A DNA stretch of 64,000 nt from CAKAHY01 sp963522175. GTDB lineage: Bacteria > Bacillota > Clostridia > Lachnospirales > Lachnospiraceae. The position numbers were made by a program, and so were the translations under genes. Shown piece by piece: positions 52,025 through 60,313 of the stretch. Location: positions 288,324 through 352,323 of the forward strand of contig CAUQXC010000004.1 of the NCBI GenBank assembly GCA_963522175.1. The letters are read 5' to 3'. A model generated the notes under the pieces. The model made no database searches and was not told the origin of the DNA. It saw nothing but the letters and a program-made list of their open reading frames with translations. Numbering within the stretch: position 1 is the first letter of the stretch; each line of letters starts with the position of its first letter.

Positions 52025-54658
52025 ATGGCTAATAAATGGGTATATCTTTTTAGCGAAGGTGATGCTACCATGAGAAACACTCTTGGAGGCAAAGGTGCTA
52101 ACCTTGCTGAGATGACCAAGTTAGGTTTACCTGTTCCACAGGGATTTACAGTTACAACAGAGGCTTGTACTAAGTACTATGATGACGGAGAGCAGATTAA
52201 CGATGAAATCATGTCTCAGATTATGGAGAACATAGTTGAGCTTGAGAAGATTGCCGGAAAGAAATTCGGTGATAAGGAAAATCCTCTTTTGGTTTCTGTA
52301 CGTTCAGGTGCGAGAGCATCAATGCCGGGTATGATGGATACAATATTAAACCTCGGACTTAACGAAGAGGTTGTTGAGACTCTTGCTGCCAAGTCGGGAA
52401 ATCCTCGTTGGGCATGGGACTGCTACAGAAGATTTATTCAGATGTTCTCAGATGTAGTTATGGAAGTAGGTAAGAAATACTTCGAAGCTCTTATCGACGA
52501 GATGAAAGAGAAAAAGGGTGTCACGGAGGATACAGACCTTACGGCAGCTGATTTAAAGGAACTTGCAAATCAGTTCAAGGCTGAGTACAAGTCAAAAATA
52601 GGTTCGGAGTTCCCTACAGATCCTAAGGAGCAGTTACTTGCGGCTATCAAAGCGGTATTCCGTTCTTGGAATAACCCTCGTGCAAACATATACAGAAGAG
52701 ATAACGATATCCCTTATTCATGGGGTACTGCCGTAAACGTACAGATGATGGCTTTCGGTAACATGGGTGAGACCTCAGGTACAGGTGTTGCATTTACAAG
52801 AGACCCTGCTACAGGCGAGAAGAAGCTCATGGGTGAGTTCCTTATGAACGCACAGGGCGAGGACGTTGTTGCCGGTGTACGTACACCACAGCACATAGAT
52901 CAGCTTAAGGAAGTTATGCCTGAAGTTTACGAAGAGTTCGTAGGAATCTGCAATACTCTTGAAAATCACTACAGAGACATGCAGGATATGGAGTTTACCA
53001 TAGAGGATAAGAAGCTTTACATGCTTCAGACAAGAAACGGTAAGAGAACTGCATTTGCGGCTCTTAAGATTGCTTGTGATTTGGTTGATGAAGGTATGAT
53101 TACGGAAGAAAAGGCCGTAACAATGATAGATCCGAGAAACCTTGACACACTTCTTCACCCTACATTCGACACCGAGGCTATCAAGAAGGCTGAGCCTATA
53201 GCTAAGGCACTTGCGGCATCTCCGGGAGCGGCAAGCGGACAGATTGTATTTACGGCTACGGACGCTAAGAACTGGGCTGAAAAAGGCAAGAAGGTTGTTT
53301 TGGTAAGACTTGAGACTTCACCTGAGGATATCGAAGGTATGAAGGCGGCTCAGGGTATCCTTACGGTACGTGGAGGTATGACATCTCACGCAGCCGTTGT
53401 TGCCCGCGGTATGGGTACTTGTTGTGTATCAGGTTGTTCAGACATCATCATGGATGAGGAAAACAAGGTATTTAAGTTAAACGGAAAAGAGTATCACGAG
53501 GGAGATGTAATCTCATTCGACGGTACAACAGGTAAGATTTACGACGGTGCAATCCCTACAGTGGAAGCACAGATAGTAGGTGAGTTCGGAAGAATCATGG
53601 AGTGGGCTGACAAATACAGAACACTTAAAGTTCGTACAAATGCGGATACTCCTGAAGATGCAAGAAAGGCTCGCGAGCTCGGTGCAGAGGGTATAGGTCT
53701 TTGCCGTACGGAGCATATGTTCTTTGAGGGCGACAGAATTGAAGCATTCAGAGAGATGATCTGTTCAGACACCTTGGAAGAGAGAGAAGCAGCACTTGCT
53801 AAGATTCTTCCTGTACAGCAGGCAGACTTCGAGAAGCTTTACGAAGCGCTTGAAGGACATCCTGTTACCATCAGATTCCTGGATCCGCCTCTTCATGAGT
53901 TTGTTCCTACAGAGGAAGCTGATATTGAAAAGCTTGCAAAGGCAAAGGGCAAGAGTGTAGCAGACATTAAGGCTATCATCGCTTCATTACATGAGTTCAA
54001 CCCTATGATGGGACACAGAGGTTGCCGTCTTGCGGTTACCTACCCTGAGATAGCTAAGATGCAGACTTCCGCTGTTATCCGTGCGGCTATCAACGTTGCA
54101 AAGAAGCATCCTGAGTGGAATATTAAGCCTGAAATCATGATTCCGCTTGTAGGAGAAGTGAAAGAGCTTAAGTATGTTAAGAAGTTCGTGGTTGACACTG
54201 CTAATGCCGAGATAGCGGCTGCAGGTATAGACCTTAAATATGAAGTAGGTACCATGATAGAGATACCTAGAGCATGCCTCACAGCTGATGAGATAGCTAA
54301 GGAAGCTGAATTCTTCTGCTTCGGTACAAACGACCTTACACAGATGACCTTCGGTTTCTCAAGAGACGATGCAGGTAAGTTCCTTGATGCTTACTATGAT
54401 GCTAAGATTTTTGAGAGCGATCCGTTTGCTAAGCTTGATCAAATCGGTGTAGGTAAGCTTATGGAAATGTCCATTAAGCTCGGTAAGCCGGTTCGTCCTG
54501 AGCTTCATATCGGTATCTGCGGTGAGCACGGAGGAGACCCTTCATCAGTTGAGTTCTGCCATAAGATCGGACTTGATTATGTAAGCTGTTCACCATTCAG
54601 AGTACCTATAGCAAGACTTGCGGCAGCACAGGCAGCAATTGCGGAAAAGAGGAATTAG
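52025..54658 (+). CDS. ppdK: Pyruvate, phosphate dikinase
   Basis: Enzyme of 877 residues that interconverts pyruvate + ATP + Pi with PEP + AMP + PPi. The N-terminal ATP-grasp domain starts GGKGANLAEMTKLGLPVPQGF. The phospho-carrier His is in GGMTSHAAVVARGMG near residue 455. The C-terminal PEP-binding barrel has the catalytic Cys in GICGEHGGDPSSVEF near 830. ATG 52025 is 9 bases after GGAGG; the longer frame from 51932 runs through the promoter and is rejected. Codon use looks highly adapted, as in gap and grd. Confidence 0.95.
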   Translation: MANKWVYLFSEGDATMRNTLGGKGANLAEMTKLGLPVPQGFTVTTEACTKYYDDGEQINDEIMSQIMENIVELEKIAGKKFGDKENPLLVSVRSGARASMPGMMDTILNLGLNEEVVETLAAKSGNPRWAWDCYRRFIQMFSDVVMEVGKKYFEALIDEMKEKKGVTEDTDLTAADLKELANQFKAEYKSKIGSEFPTDPKEQLLAAIKAVFRSWNNPRANIYRRDNDIPYSWGTAVNVQMMAFGNMGETSGTGVAFTRDPATGEKKLMGEFLMNAQGEDVVAGVRTPQHIDQLKEVMPEVYEEFVGICNTLENHYRDMQDMEFTIEDKKLYMLQTRNGKRTAFAALKIACDLVDEGMITEEKAVTMIDPRNLDTLLHPTFDTEAIKKAEPIAKALAASPGAASGQIVFTATDAKNWAEKGKKVVLVRLETSPEDIEGMKAAQGILTVRGGMTSHAAVVARGMGTCCVSGCSDIIMDEENKVFKLNGKEYHEGDVISFDGTTGKIYDGAIPTVEAQIVGEFGRIMEWADKYRTLKVRTNADTPEDARKARELGAEGIGLCRTEHMFFEGDRIEAFREMICSDTLEEREAALAKILPVQQADFEKLYEALEGHPVTIRFLDPPLHEFVPTEEADIEKLAKAKGKSVADIKAIIASLHEFNPMMGHRGCRLAVTYPEIAKMQTSAVIRAAINVAKKHPEWNIKPEIMIPLVGEVKELKYVKKFVVDTANAEIAAAGIDLKYEVGTMIEIPRACLTADEIAKEAEFFCFGTNDLTQMTFGFSRDDAGKFLDAYYDAKIFESDPFAKLDQIGVGKLMEMSIKLGKPVRPELHIGICGEHGGDPSSVEFCHKIGLDYVSCSPFRVPIARLAAAQAAIAEKRN

Positions 54659-54689
54659 GCAGCAATATATTTATTTTTGCAGCTTAACG

Positions 54690-54785
54690 GTGAGGCGAGC
54701 GGATGTGCAGGCATTTATGGCTGAGCATCCTGAGTACACAAAGGCAAACAGATTTAAAGATATTGAAGTAAAAGTCTATATATAA
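54690..54785 (+). pseudogene. Short coding remnant after ppdK
   Basis: A frame open from about 54660 gives VRRADVQAFMAEHPEYTKA followed by NRFKDIEVKVYI and a stop. The amino-acid pattern looks like real protein, probably the C-terminal tail of a lost gene, but I cannot name the family. GTG 54690 has no ribosome site. It sits at the junction of host genes and the conjugative element and may mark the insertion scar. Confidence 0.45.
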
Positions 54786-54794
54786 AGTTCTGCG

Positions 54795-54819
54795 AGGGAA
54801 AGCATTTATTGCTTTCCCT
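54795..54819 (+). terminator. Terminator after ppdK
   Basis: AGGGAAAGCA (54795-54804) pairs perfectly with TGCTTTCCCT (54810-54819), followed by TGTTT. Confidence 0.85.
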
Positions 54820-54837
54820 TGTTTAATGTTTGGGAAT

Positions 54838-54870
54838 AAGCACTTTTTATAAGTGTTTGTTCTTTTTTTT
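54838..54870 (+). terminator. Second terminator at the element border
   Basis: AAGCACTT (54838-54845) pairs with AAGTGTTT (54851-54858, one G-U), followed by a long T-run at 54863-54870. Confidence 0.75.
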
Positions 54871-54891
54871 ATATCTATAAGGAGGTTCAAT

Positions 54892-55341
54892 ATGAACAGT
54901 ACAGCGTTAAGGGCAAAAAACACAGATAAATGGGAAATTATATTTATCAATGAAGCACATGAAAAATTCTACTATGAAAAACTAAAAGAAGTAAGGGAAC
55001 AAGATGCCTACCACAAGGCACTTTGCTATTGTCTGGGTATCAGCCCTGATACGAGAAGAAATATTAACAGTATTTTTGATTTTAAGACCGGTGATATAAA
55101 AACCGAGTGTTTGCGTGAGGGGTGGCAAACAGGTAGCAGTATGAAGGTGGTGAGACTGGCGTTTAACCTTTATTGTAACACTACACCGAGTGTAGATGAT
55201 TATAAAGAACCGGAAGAACAGATATATGAGTGTATGAAGTATACAGTAGAAGATTTGTTTTGCTGTACTTATGCACCATTCTTTTGGCAAGCGATACAGA
55301 TTCGTTATCCTGACTACGCTAATTATAATTGTGAGATATAA
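54892..55341 (+). CDS. DUF6075-type protein of a conjugative element
   Basis: Protein of 149 residues with INEAHEKFYYEKLKEVREQD near the start, ALCYCLGISPDTRRNI in the middle, and the C-terminal APFFWQAIQIRYPDY. This pattern fits a family found in integrative elements of Clostridia, with no known function. ATG 54892 lies 6 bases after AAGGAGG; the frame from 54853 begins in the terminator T-run and is rejected. It is the first gene of the element side. Confidence 0.75.
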   Translation: MNSTALRAKNTDKWEIIFINEAHEKFYYEKLKEVREQDAYHKALCYCLGISPDTRRNINSIFDFKTGDIKTECLREGWQTGSSMKVVRLAFNLYCNTTPSVDDYKEPEEQIYECMKYTVEDLFCCTYAPFFWQAIQIRYPDYANYNCEI

Positions 55342-55363
55342 GCTTTATTGGAGGTGCAAACTA

Positions 55364-55543
55364 ATGCTGAAAATTAGATTTATGGGAACAAAGAGTGATA
55401 TTGCATGGTTTCAAAAAATATTAAGCAGTAATAATAAAATAGAAGTTCTGGAGATATCAGAGCTTTATAGCAATAAGGGAACAAGAAAATATTACAGGGC
55501 TTATGCACAAGTGCAGAAAGTAAATTTGAAAAAAGACAACTAA
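55364..55543 (+). CDS. DUF3970-type small protein
   Basis: Protein of 59 residues, MLKIRFMGTKSDIAWFQKIL followed by a segment ending NKGTRKYYRAYAQV. It fits the small DUF3970 family, found on clostridial conjugative elements just ahead of parA. ATG 55364 with GGAGG 8 bases upstream. No known function. Confidence 0.7.
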   Translation: MLKIRFMGTKSDIAWFQKILSSNNKIEVLEISELYSNKGTRKYYRAYAQVQKVNLKKDN

Positions 55544-55571
55544 AACAGTAGAACAATAGGAGAATTATATC

Positions 55572-56354
55572 ATGTGTAGAGTTATAGCTATTGCAAATCA
55601 AAAAGGTGGAGTTGGAAAAACCACAACAACAAGTAACTTGGGAATTGGGCTGGCAAGGCAAGGAAAAAAGGTTCTGTTGATAGATGCAGATGCACAAGGA
55701 AGCCTTACGGCAAGTCTTGGGATTAGGGAGCCGGATAGATTGGAAATTACACTTGCAACTATAATGGGAAATATTATTAATGATGAGGAAATAAGATCAG
55801 ATTATGGAATTTTAAGCCATGATGAAGGAGTTGATTTTATACCAGGAAACATAGAACTTTCAGGTTTGGAAACTTCACTTATTAATGTGATGAGCAGAGA
55901 AACAGTACTGAGAACCTATATAGATTTGCAGAGAGACAATTATGATTATATTTTGATTGACTGTATGCCATCCCTTGGAATGATTACAATAAATGTTTTT
56001 ACTTGTGCAGATAGTATTTTAATTCCTGTACAGGCGGCATATTTACCGATAAAAGGCTTGGAACAACTTATTAAAACCATAGGGAAAGTAAAGCGTCAGA
56101 TTAATCAGAAACTTGAGATTGAGGGGATTTTGCTAACAATGGTTGATAACCGTACCAATTATGCAAAAGATATCAGTAATCTGCTTATTGAAAATTACGG
56201 GAGCAAAGTTCATATATTTGAAAACAGTATTCCAATGTCGGTAAGGGCAGCGGAAATTTCTGCGGAAGGTGTGAGCATCTACAAGCACGATCCGAATGGG
56301 AAAGTAGCAAGTGCATATCAGTCATTGACAAAGGAGGTGCTTTGCAATGAATAA
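55572..56354 (+). CDS. parA: ParA-type partition ATPase
   Basis: ATPase of 260 residues that moves DNA cargo with ParB. Deviant Walker A KGGVGKTTTT near residue 12, Walker B in YILIDCMPSLGM, and the DADAQGSLTASLG loop. Its start overlaps no other gene, but it overlaps parB by 8 bases at the end. Partition genes on integrative elements keep the excised circle in the cell. GGAG precedes ATG 55573 region (start taken at 55572). Confidence 0.92.
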   Translation: MCRVIAIANQKGGVGKTTTTSNLGIGLARQGKKVLLIDADAQGSLTASLGIREPDRLEITLATIMGNIINDEEIRSDYGILSHDEGVDFIPGNIELSGLETSLINVMSRETVLRTYIDLQRDNYDYILIDCMPSLGMITINVFTCADSILIPVQAAYLPIKGLEQLIKTIGKVKRQINQKLEIEGILLTMVDNRTNYAKDISNLLIENYGSKVHIFENSIPMSVRAAEISAEGVSIYKHDPNGKVASAYQSLTKEVLCNE

Positions 56355-57225
56355 GACAGGAAGTGCCACAAAGGTAAAGCTTAACAGCTTTGATGATTTA
56401 TTTGGTATTGAGCAGCCACAGTCAGGAATAGAGCAAGTACAGGAAATTGCATTAACAGAACTTCATGGATTCAAAGAACATCCGTTTAAGGTATTGGATG
56501 ATGAAAAGATGCAAGAAATGATTGAAAGTATTAGAGAGTATGGGGTATTGATGCCGGGTATTGCAAGACCGATGAAAGGCGGCGGTTACGAAATTATAGC
56601 CGGACATCGTAGAAAATATGCATGTGAAATGGTTGGACTCTCTACAGTGCCGATGTTTATTCGTGATTATACAGATGATGAAGCTACAATTATCATGGTA
56701 GATTCTAATATTCAGAGAGAAGATATTCTGCCAAGTGAGAAATCAAAAGCGTACAGAATGAAATATGATGCAATGAAACATCAGGGAAGTAAAGCAGGTG
56801 GACTTACACTTGGAGAACTTGGAGAAGCGGCAGGAGAGAGTGCAAAGACGGTTCAGAGATATATATGGATTTCACGCTTGGCGGATGAGTTGCTTGATAT
56901 GGTGGATACAAAGAAAATAGGTATAATGCAGGCAGTTGATTTATCATTTTTATCAAAGGATGCACAGCAATGGGTTTTGGCTGTAATACAGGAAACAAAT
57001 GTTATTATTTCAACTTTGCAGAGTGCTATGCTCAAGGAAAGCGATAAAAAGGGGGAGCTTACACTTCCGATGGTTCGTATGCTGCTTGAAAAAGAGAAAA
57101 CTGTGGAGCGAAAGGTTATTATAAAAGCAGAGCGTATCAACAGTTATTTCCCTGTAACATATAGCAGAAAAGAAATAGAGAATATTATTTATCAGTTACT
57201 GGATAACTGGAAGAACAATCAGTAG
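56347..57225 (+). CDS. parB: ParB/Spo0J-type partition protein
   Basis: DNA-binding protein of 292 residues. ParB N-terminal nuclease-like domain with FKEHPFKVLDDEKMQEMIES, YEIIAGHRRKYACEM and the following EREDILPSE-type stretch (IQREDILPSEKSKAY), then a helix-turn-helix (GLTLGELGEAAGESAKTVQRY, in part). It acts with the ParA encoded upstream. No parS site was seen in the window. Confidence 0.9.
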   Translation: MNKTGSATKVKLNSFDDLFGIEQPQSGIEQVQEIALTELHGFKEHPFKVLDDEKMQEMIESIREYGVLMPGIARPMKGGGYEIIAGHRRKYACEMVGLSTVPMFIRDYTDDEATIIMVDSNIQREDILPSEKSKAYRMKYDAMKHQGSKAGGLTLGELGEAAGESAKTVQRYIWISRLADELLDMVDTKKIGIMQAVDLSFLSKDAQQWVLAVIQETNVIISTLQSAMLKESDKKGELTLPMVRMLLEKEKTVERKVIIKAERINSYFPVTYSRKEIENIIYQLLDNWKNNQ

Positions 57226-57241
57226 AAAGGAGGAGCCGGGA

Positions 57242-58300
57242 ATGAGTGAAATATTACAACTGGATTATTATTATGGGATTGAAGCGGAGCAGTTCTCATT
57301 CTATAGAGTTCCTCGCTTGCTTATTAAGGATGAACGATTTAAGAAATTATCAAGTGATGCAAAACTTTTATATGGTCTGATGCTTGATCGTATGTCCTTA
57401 TCTATAAAAAATAAATGGTTCGATGATAATAATAGAGCATATATAATATATACCATAAATAGTATTATGGAAGATTTGGGATGTGGAAAGGAAAAGGCTG
57501 TTAAGGTTCTTGCAGAGCTGGATAATACTAAGGGAATTGGTCTGGTAGAGAAAGTTCGTAGAGGATTGGGTAAACCGGATATTATATATGTCAAGAATTT
57601 TGCTTCGCCTGAAGGAAATGTAGATAAAAAAGAGACAGTAAACACTGATAAAATCACTGAAGTCGGAAAATCGGACTTCAGGAAGTCGGAAAATCAAACT
57701 TCAAGAAGTCAGAAAACAGGACATCAAGAAGTCGGAAAATCAGACCTCAAGAAGTCAGAAAATCAAACCTTTGGAAGTTCGGAAATCGAAACTCAAGAAG
57801 TTGGAGAATCGAACCCTAATTATACTAAATATAATAAAACTGATTTAAACTATATTGAGGAGAGTTATATCAATCCTATCATTCAATCCGGTTCAGAGAA
57901 GAATGATGTGATAGATGATGTACAGAAATACATAGAACTGATCAAAGAAAATATCAGTTATAATCATCACATGCAATATGATAGTTATGGAGAAAAAGAA
58001 CTCTATGATGAACTGTTTCAAGTAATATGTGAGGTAGTCTGTGTGAGGCGTCCAACAATCAGGGTAGCCGGAGAAGAATATCCGTATGAGCTTGTGAAAT
58101 TAAGATTTTTTAAACTGGAAAGCAGTCATTTGGAATATGTGATCGAATGTATGAAGAATACAGCCACTAAAATCACAAATATTAAGGCATATATGATTAC
58201 GGCACTTTATAATGCAACTACTACAATAAATCATTTTTATCAGCAGGAAGTAAATCACGATATGTATGGAGGAGGCTGGTGTAAAAAGGATATTATTTAA
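57242..58300 (+). CDS. repA: Replication initiator A (RepA_N family)
   Basis: Initiator of 352 residues. The N-terminal winged-helix domain (residues 1-125) has FYRVPRLLIKDERFKKLSSDAK, quoted in part, and the LYGLMLDRMSLS helix. The middle (about 140-192) is encoded by tandem 23-bp DNA repeats. The C-terminal part (200-352) is less conserved. RepA_N proteins drive plasmid replication and are also found on Tn1549-like elements. Their origin lies within the gene itself, which fits the repeats here. GGAGG precedes ATG 57242. Confidence 0.9.
   Translation: MSEILQLDYYYGIEAEQFSFYRVPRLLIKDERFKKLSSDAKLLYGLMLDRMSLSIKNKWFDDNNRAYIIYTINSIMEDLGCGKEKAVKVLAELDNTKGIGLVEKVRRGLGKPDIIYVKNFASPEGNVDKKETVNTDKITEVGKSDFRKSENQTSRSQKTGHQEVGKSDLKKSENQTFGSSEIETQEVGESNPNYTKYNKTDLNYIEESYINPIIQSGSEKNDVIDDVQKYIELIKENISYNHHMQYDSYGEKELYDELFQVICEVVCVRRPTIRVAGEEYPYELVKLRFFKLESSHLEYVIECMKNTATKITNIKAYMITALYNATTTINHFYQQEVNHDMYGGGWCKKDII
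57659..57819 (+). repeat. Seven tandem 23-bp repeats inside repA (candidate iterons)
   Basis: Seven copies start at 57659, 57682, 57705, 57728, 57751, 57774 and 57797, always 23 bases apart. Each starts GAAGT(C/T) and most contain GGAAAATC and end near ACYTCAA. GAAGTC and GACTTC inside a unit are partial inverted copies. Since 23 is not a multiple of 3, the protein shows the pattern only every 23 residues. Probable binding sites of RepA and replication origin. Confidence 0.85.
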
Positions 58301-58381
58301 GGTAATGCTGTTATTGCTTTTGATTGTAGTGTAGAATAAAATACAAGGTATATAAAGAAACTGTGTATCTGCTTTTTTATA

Positions 58382-58406
58382 ACTTCTGGTCATAATGTCC
58401 AGAAGT
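58382..58406 (+). terminator. Hairpin after repA
   Basis: ACTTCTGG (58382-58389) pairs perfectly with CCAGAAGT (58399-58406), no T-run. It could be a terminator or part of the replication region. Confidence 0.4.
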
Positions 58407-58523
58407 GGGAAGGAAGAAAAAATGATGCAGGTAAGTGAAGATTATAAGGTATGACGACATAAAGGTTGCAGTGGGAAAAAGGTATAATAGTTATAATTTA
58501 TTTAAGAATTGAGAGGTGATTTT

Positions 58524-59327
58524 GTGTCTAAAATAAATGTTGAAGGATCTGAAATCAGCATTATATCCATAGATGATAAAGATTATATTTCTTTAACTGA
58601 TATGGTAAGAAACATTGAAAACGGTTTAGCTTTAATCGAGAAGTGGCTAAGAAATAAAAATACCATAGAGTTTTTAGGTATTTGGGAGGAAATGTATAAT
58701 CCTGATTTTAATTCCCTCGAATTCGAGGGAATTAAAAATGAAGCCGGACTGAATCGCTTTGTTTTATCGGTAAAACAGTGGGTAGAAAAAACCAATTCTA
58801 TTGGTATTGTTGCAAAAGCAGGAAGATACGGAGGAACTTACGCACATAAAGATATTGCTTTTGAGTTTGCTTCTTGGGTATCCCCATACTTTAAGTTGTA
58901 TTTAATAAAAGAATTTGAACGCTTAAAAGAAGAAGAACAAAAGAAGCTTGGTTGGGATATAAAAAGAAATTTGGCAAAAATCAATTATAGGATTCATACG
59001 GATGCTATAAAGAATAATCTTATACCTGAAAAACTGCCAAAGGAAAAAATCAACTTTATTTATGCAAATGAGGCTGATATTTTGAATATGGCTTTGTTTG
59101 GAATGACTGCAAAGGAATGGAGAGATGAAAATCCAAATTTAAAGGGGAATATCAGAGATTATGCGGACATATCTCAGCTCGTTTGTCTTTCTAATCTCGA
59201 AAACCTAAATGCAGTATTTATAAATGAAGGTATGAAACAGTCGGACAGATTGGAAAAATTGAATTCCATTGCAATTGAGCAGATGAAAATATTATCTGAA
59301 TCTGAAAGTGTAAAAAAGCTGAAGTAA
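58524..59327 (+). CDS. KilA-N domain protein
   Basis: Protein of 267 residues. The KilA-N DNA-binding domain covers about 1-120: DYISLTDMVRNIENG, VEKTNSIGIVAKAGRYGG and AFEFASWVSPYFKLYLIKE. The C-terminal half is an unassigned region of helical, charged sequence. Such proteins occur on phages, plasmids and conjugative elements; the role is unclear. I chose GTG 58524, 7 bases after GAGAGGTGA; a TTG at 58509 is in frame. An upstream TATAAT-like box near 58480 suggests its own promoter. Confidence 0.85.
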   Translation: MSKINVEGSEISIISIDDKDYISLTDMVRNIENGLALIEKWLRNKNTIEFLGIWEEMYNPDFNSLEFEGIKNEAGLNRFVLSVKQWVEKTNSIGIVAKAGRYGGTYAHKDIAFEFASWVSPYFKLYLIKEFERLKEEEQKKLGWDIKRNLAKINYRIHTDAIKNNLIPEKLPKEKINFIYANEADILNMALFGMTAKEWRDENPNLKGNIRDYADISQLVCLSNLENLNAVFINEGMKQSDRLEKLNSIAIEQMKILSESESVKKLK

Positions 59328-59354
59328 AATGAATCTTAAAAGAATCCTGTAAAG

Positions 59355-59388
59355 AGGTGATTGTAGTAACATCTAACCACCTTTTTTC
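59355..59388 (+). terminator. Terminator after the KilA-N gene
   Basis: AGGTG (59355-59359) pairs with CACCT (59378-59382), followed by TTTTT. Confidence 0.5.
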
Positions 59389-59417
59389 TTGTAATAAATG
59401 AAGGAGGTAAAAAACTA

Positions 59418-59903
59418 TTGATCAATGAAGAAGTAAGCAGACAGGTTATTGCCATGGTAGAAAGAGGAAACATAAGATCAGCTAAAATGGTAATAGACTT
59501 TATGAAAAAAATGTTAAATATGGCAGCCAAGAAAGGTAAAAGTCTAAAGGAATTTATAGAAGAAAAGAAACCGACAACCGTAAAAGATTTGGTGAAGAAA
59601 GGGAAGGTTGAAACCTTAGAACTAAATGACCTTGATTTTAAAGGCTTAAAAAGAGACCTAAATAAAAACGGAGTAAAATTCAGTATAAAAAAAGATCTTA
59701 CCACAGGAAATAATATCATCTTCTTTCAGGCAAAGGATGAAAAGGTCATGGAGCAGGCGTTTAAGGAAGCAGTAGAAAAATTTGCCGGAAAGAATAAGAA
59801 AAGAGAATCGGTAATGGGTAAACTAAATCAATTTAAAGAAAAGGTGAAAAATGCACCAAAGAAAGATAAAATCAAGGAGAAACTTAATGAGCAAAGTTTG
59901 TAG
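59418..59903 (+). CDS. PcfB family protein (DUF3801)
   Basis: Conjugation protein of 161 residues, known in this family to sit beside the coupling protein. Typical parts: SRQVIAMVERGNIRSAKMVI near the start, LNDLDFKGLKRDLNKNGVKF in the middle, FFQAKDEKVMEQAFKEAV, and a Lys-rich tail. The start is TTG 59418 with GGAGG upstream. The next gene is the truncated VirD4 homolog, as expected for Tn1549-like elements. Confidence 0.85.
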   Translation: MINEEVSRQVIAMVERGNIRSAKMVIDFMKKMLNMAAKKGKSLKEFIEEKKPTTVKDLVKKGKVETLELNDLDFKGLKRDLNKNGVKFSIKKDLTTGNNIIFFQAKDEKVMEQAFKEAVEKFAGKNKKRESVMGKLNQFKEKVKNAPKKDKIKEKLNEQSL

Positions 59904-59916
59904 AAGGAGGGATCAA

Positions 59917-60262
59917 TACGAAGATTGTAAAAGGAATACTAAAAGATATAAAAAATATATTTCGTATAAGAGATAAGAAAAAGTTTGTAATTCAAAACTT
60001 ACCTTATCTCTTTTTATTTTATCCGGGAAACATCCTATCAGCACATGTCAGAAGTTATATGGGCGGAGATATTTTAGATAAGATTTTTAAGGCGATTTTA
60101 GAAATTGGCAAAATAAGTTTCATCCCAAGTATTCATTTAATAGATATAATGGTGGGAATAATAGTAGCAGCCCTAATCAAAGTAATTGTCTATACCAAAG
60201 GAAAAAATGCCAAGAAGTTTAGGCAAGGAAAAGAGTATGGATCAGCAAGATGGGTTGCATAA
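59917..60262 (+). pseudogene. VirD4/TraG coupling protein, 5' part, interrupted
   Basis: N-terminal 115 codons of the type IV coupling ATPase. The visible frame has KDIKNIFRIRDKKKFV, NLPYLFLFYPGNILSAHVRS, two membrane segments, and ends RQGKEYGSARW, the conserved motif just before the ATPase domain. After Trp the sequence departs (VA, stop), so the rest of the gene has been displaced by the recombinase-bearing insertion. No good ATG exists at the start; an AAGGAGGG stands at 59904-59911, so initiation at ATA or ATT or a lost start is needed. The 3' part is not within the window. Confidence 0.8.
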
Positions 60263-60313
60263 TATTAACTGAACAGTAGTGATATATAGACATGGAAAAA
60301 GGAGGATAACGCC

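Noticed and set aside
57659..57819. CRISPR array
   Set aside because: The repeats are directly adjacent with no spacers, lie in a coding gene and have no cas genes nearby.
58524..59327. Prophage suggested by the KilA-N domain
   Set aside because: No other phage genes; the neighbours are conjugation and partition genes.
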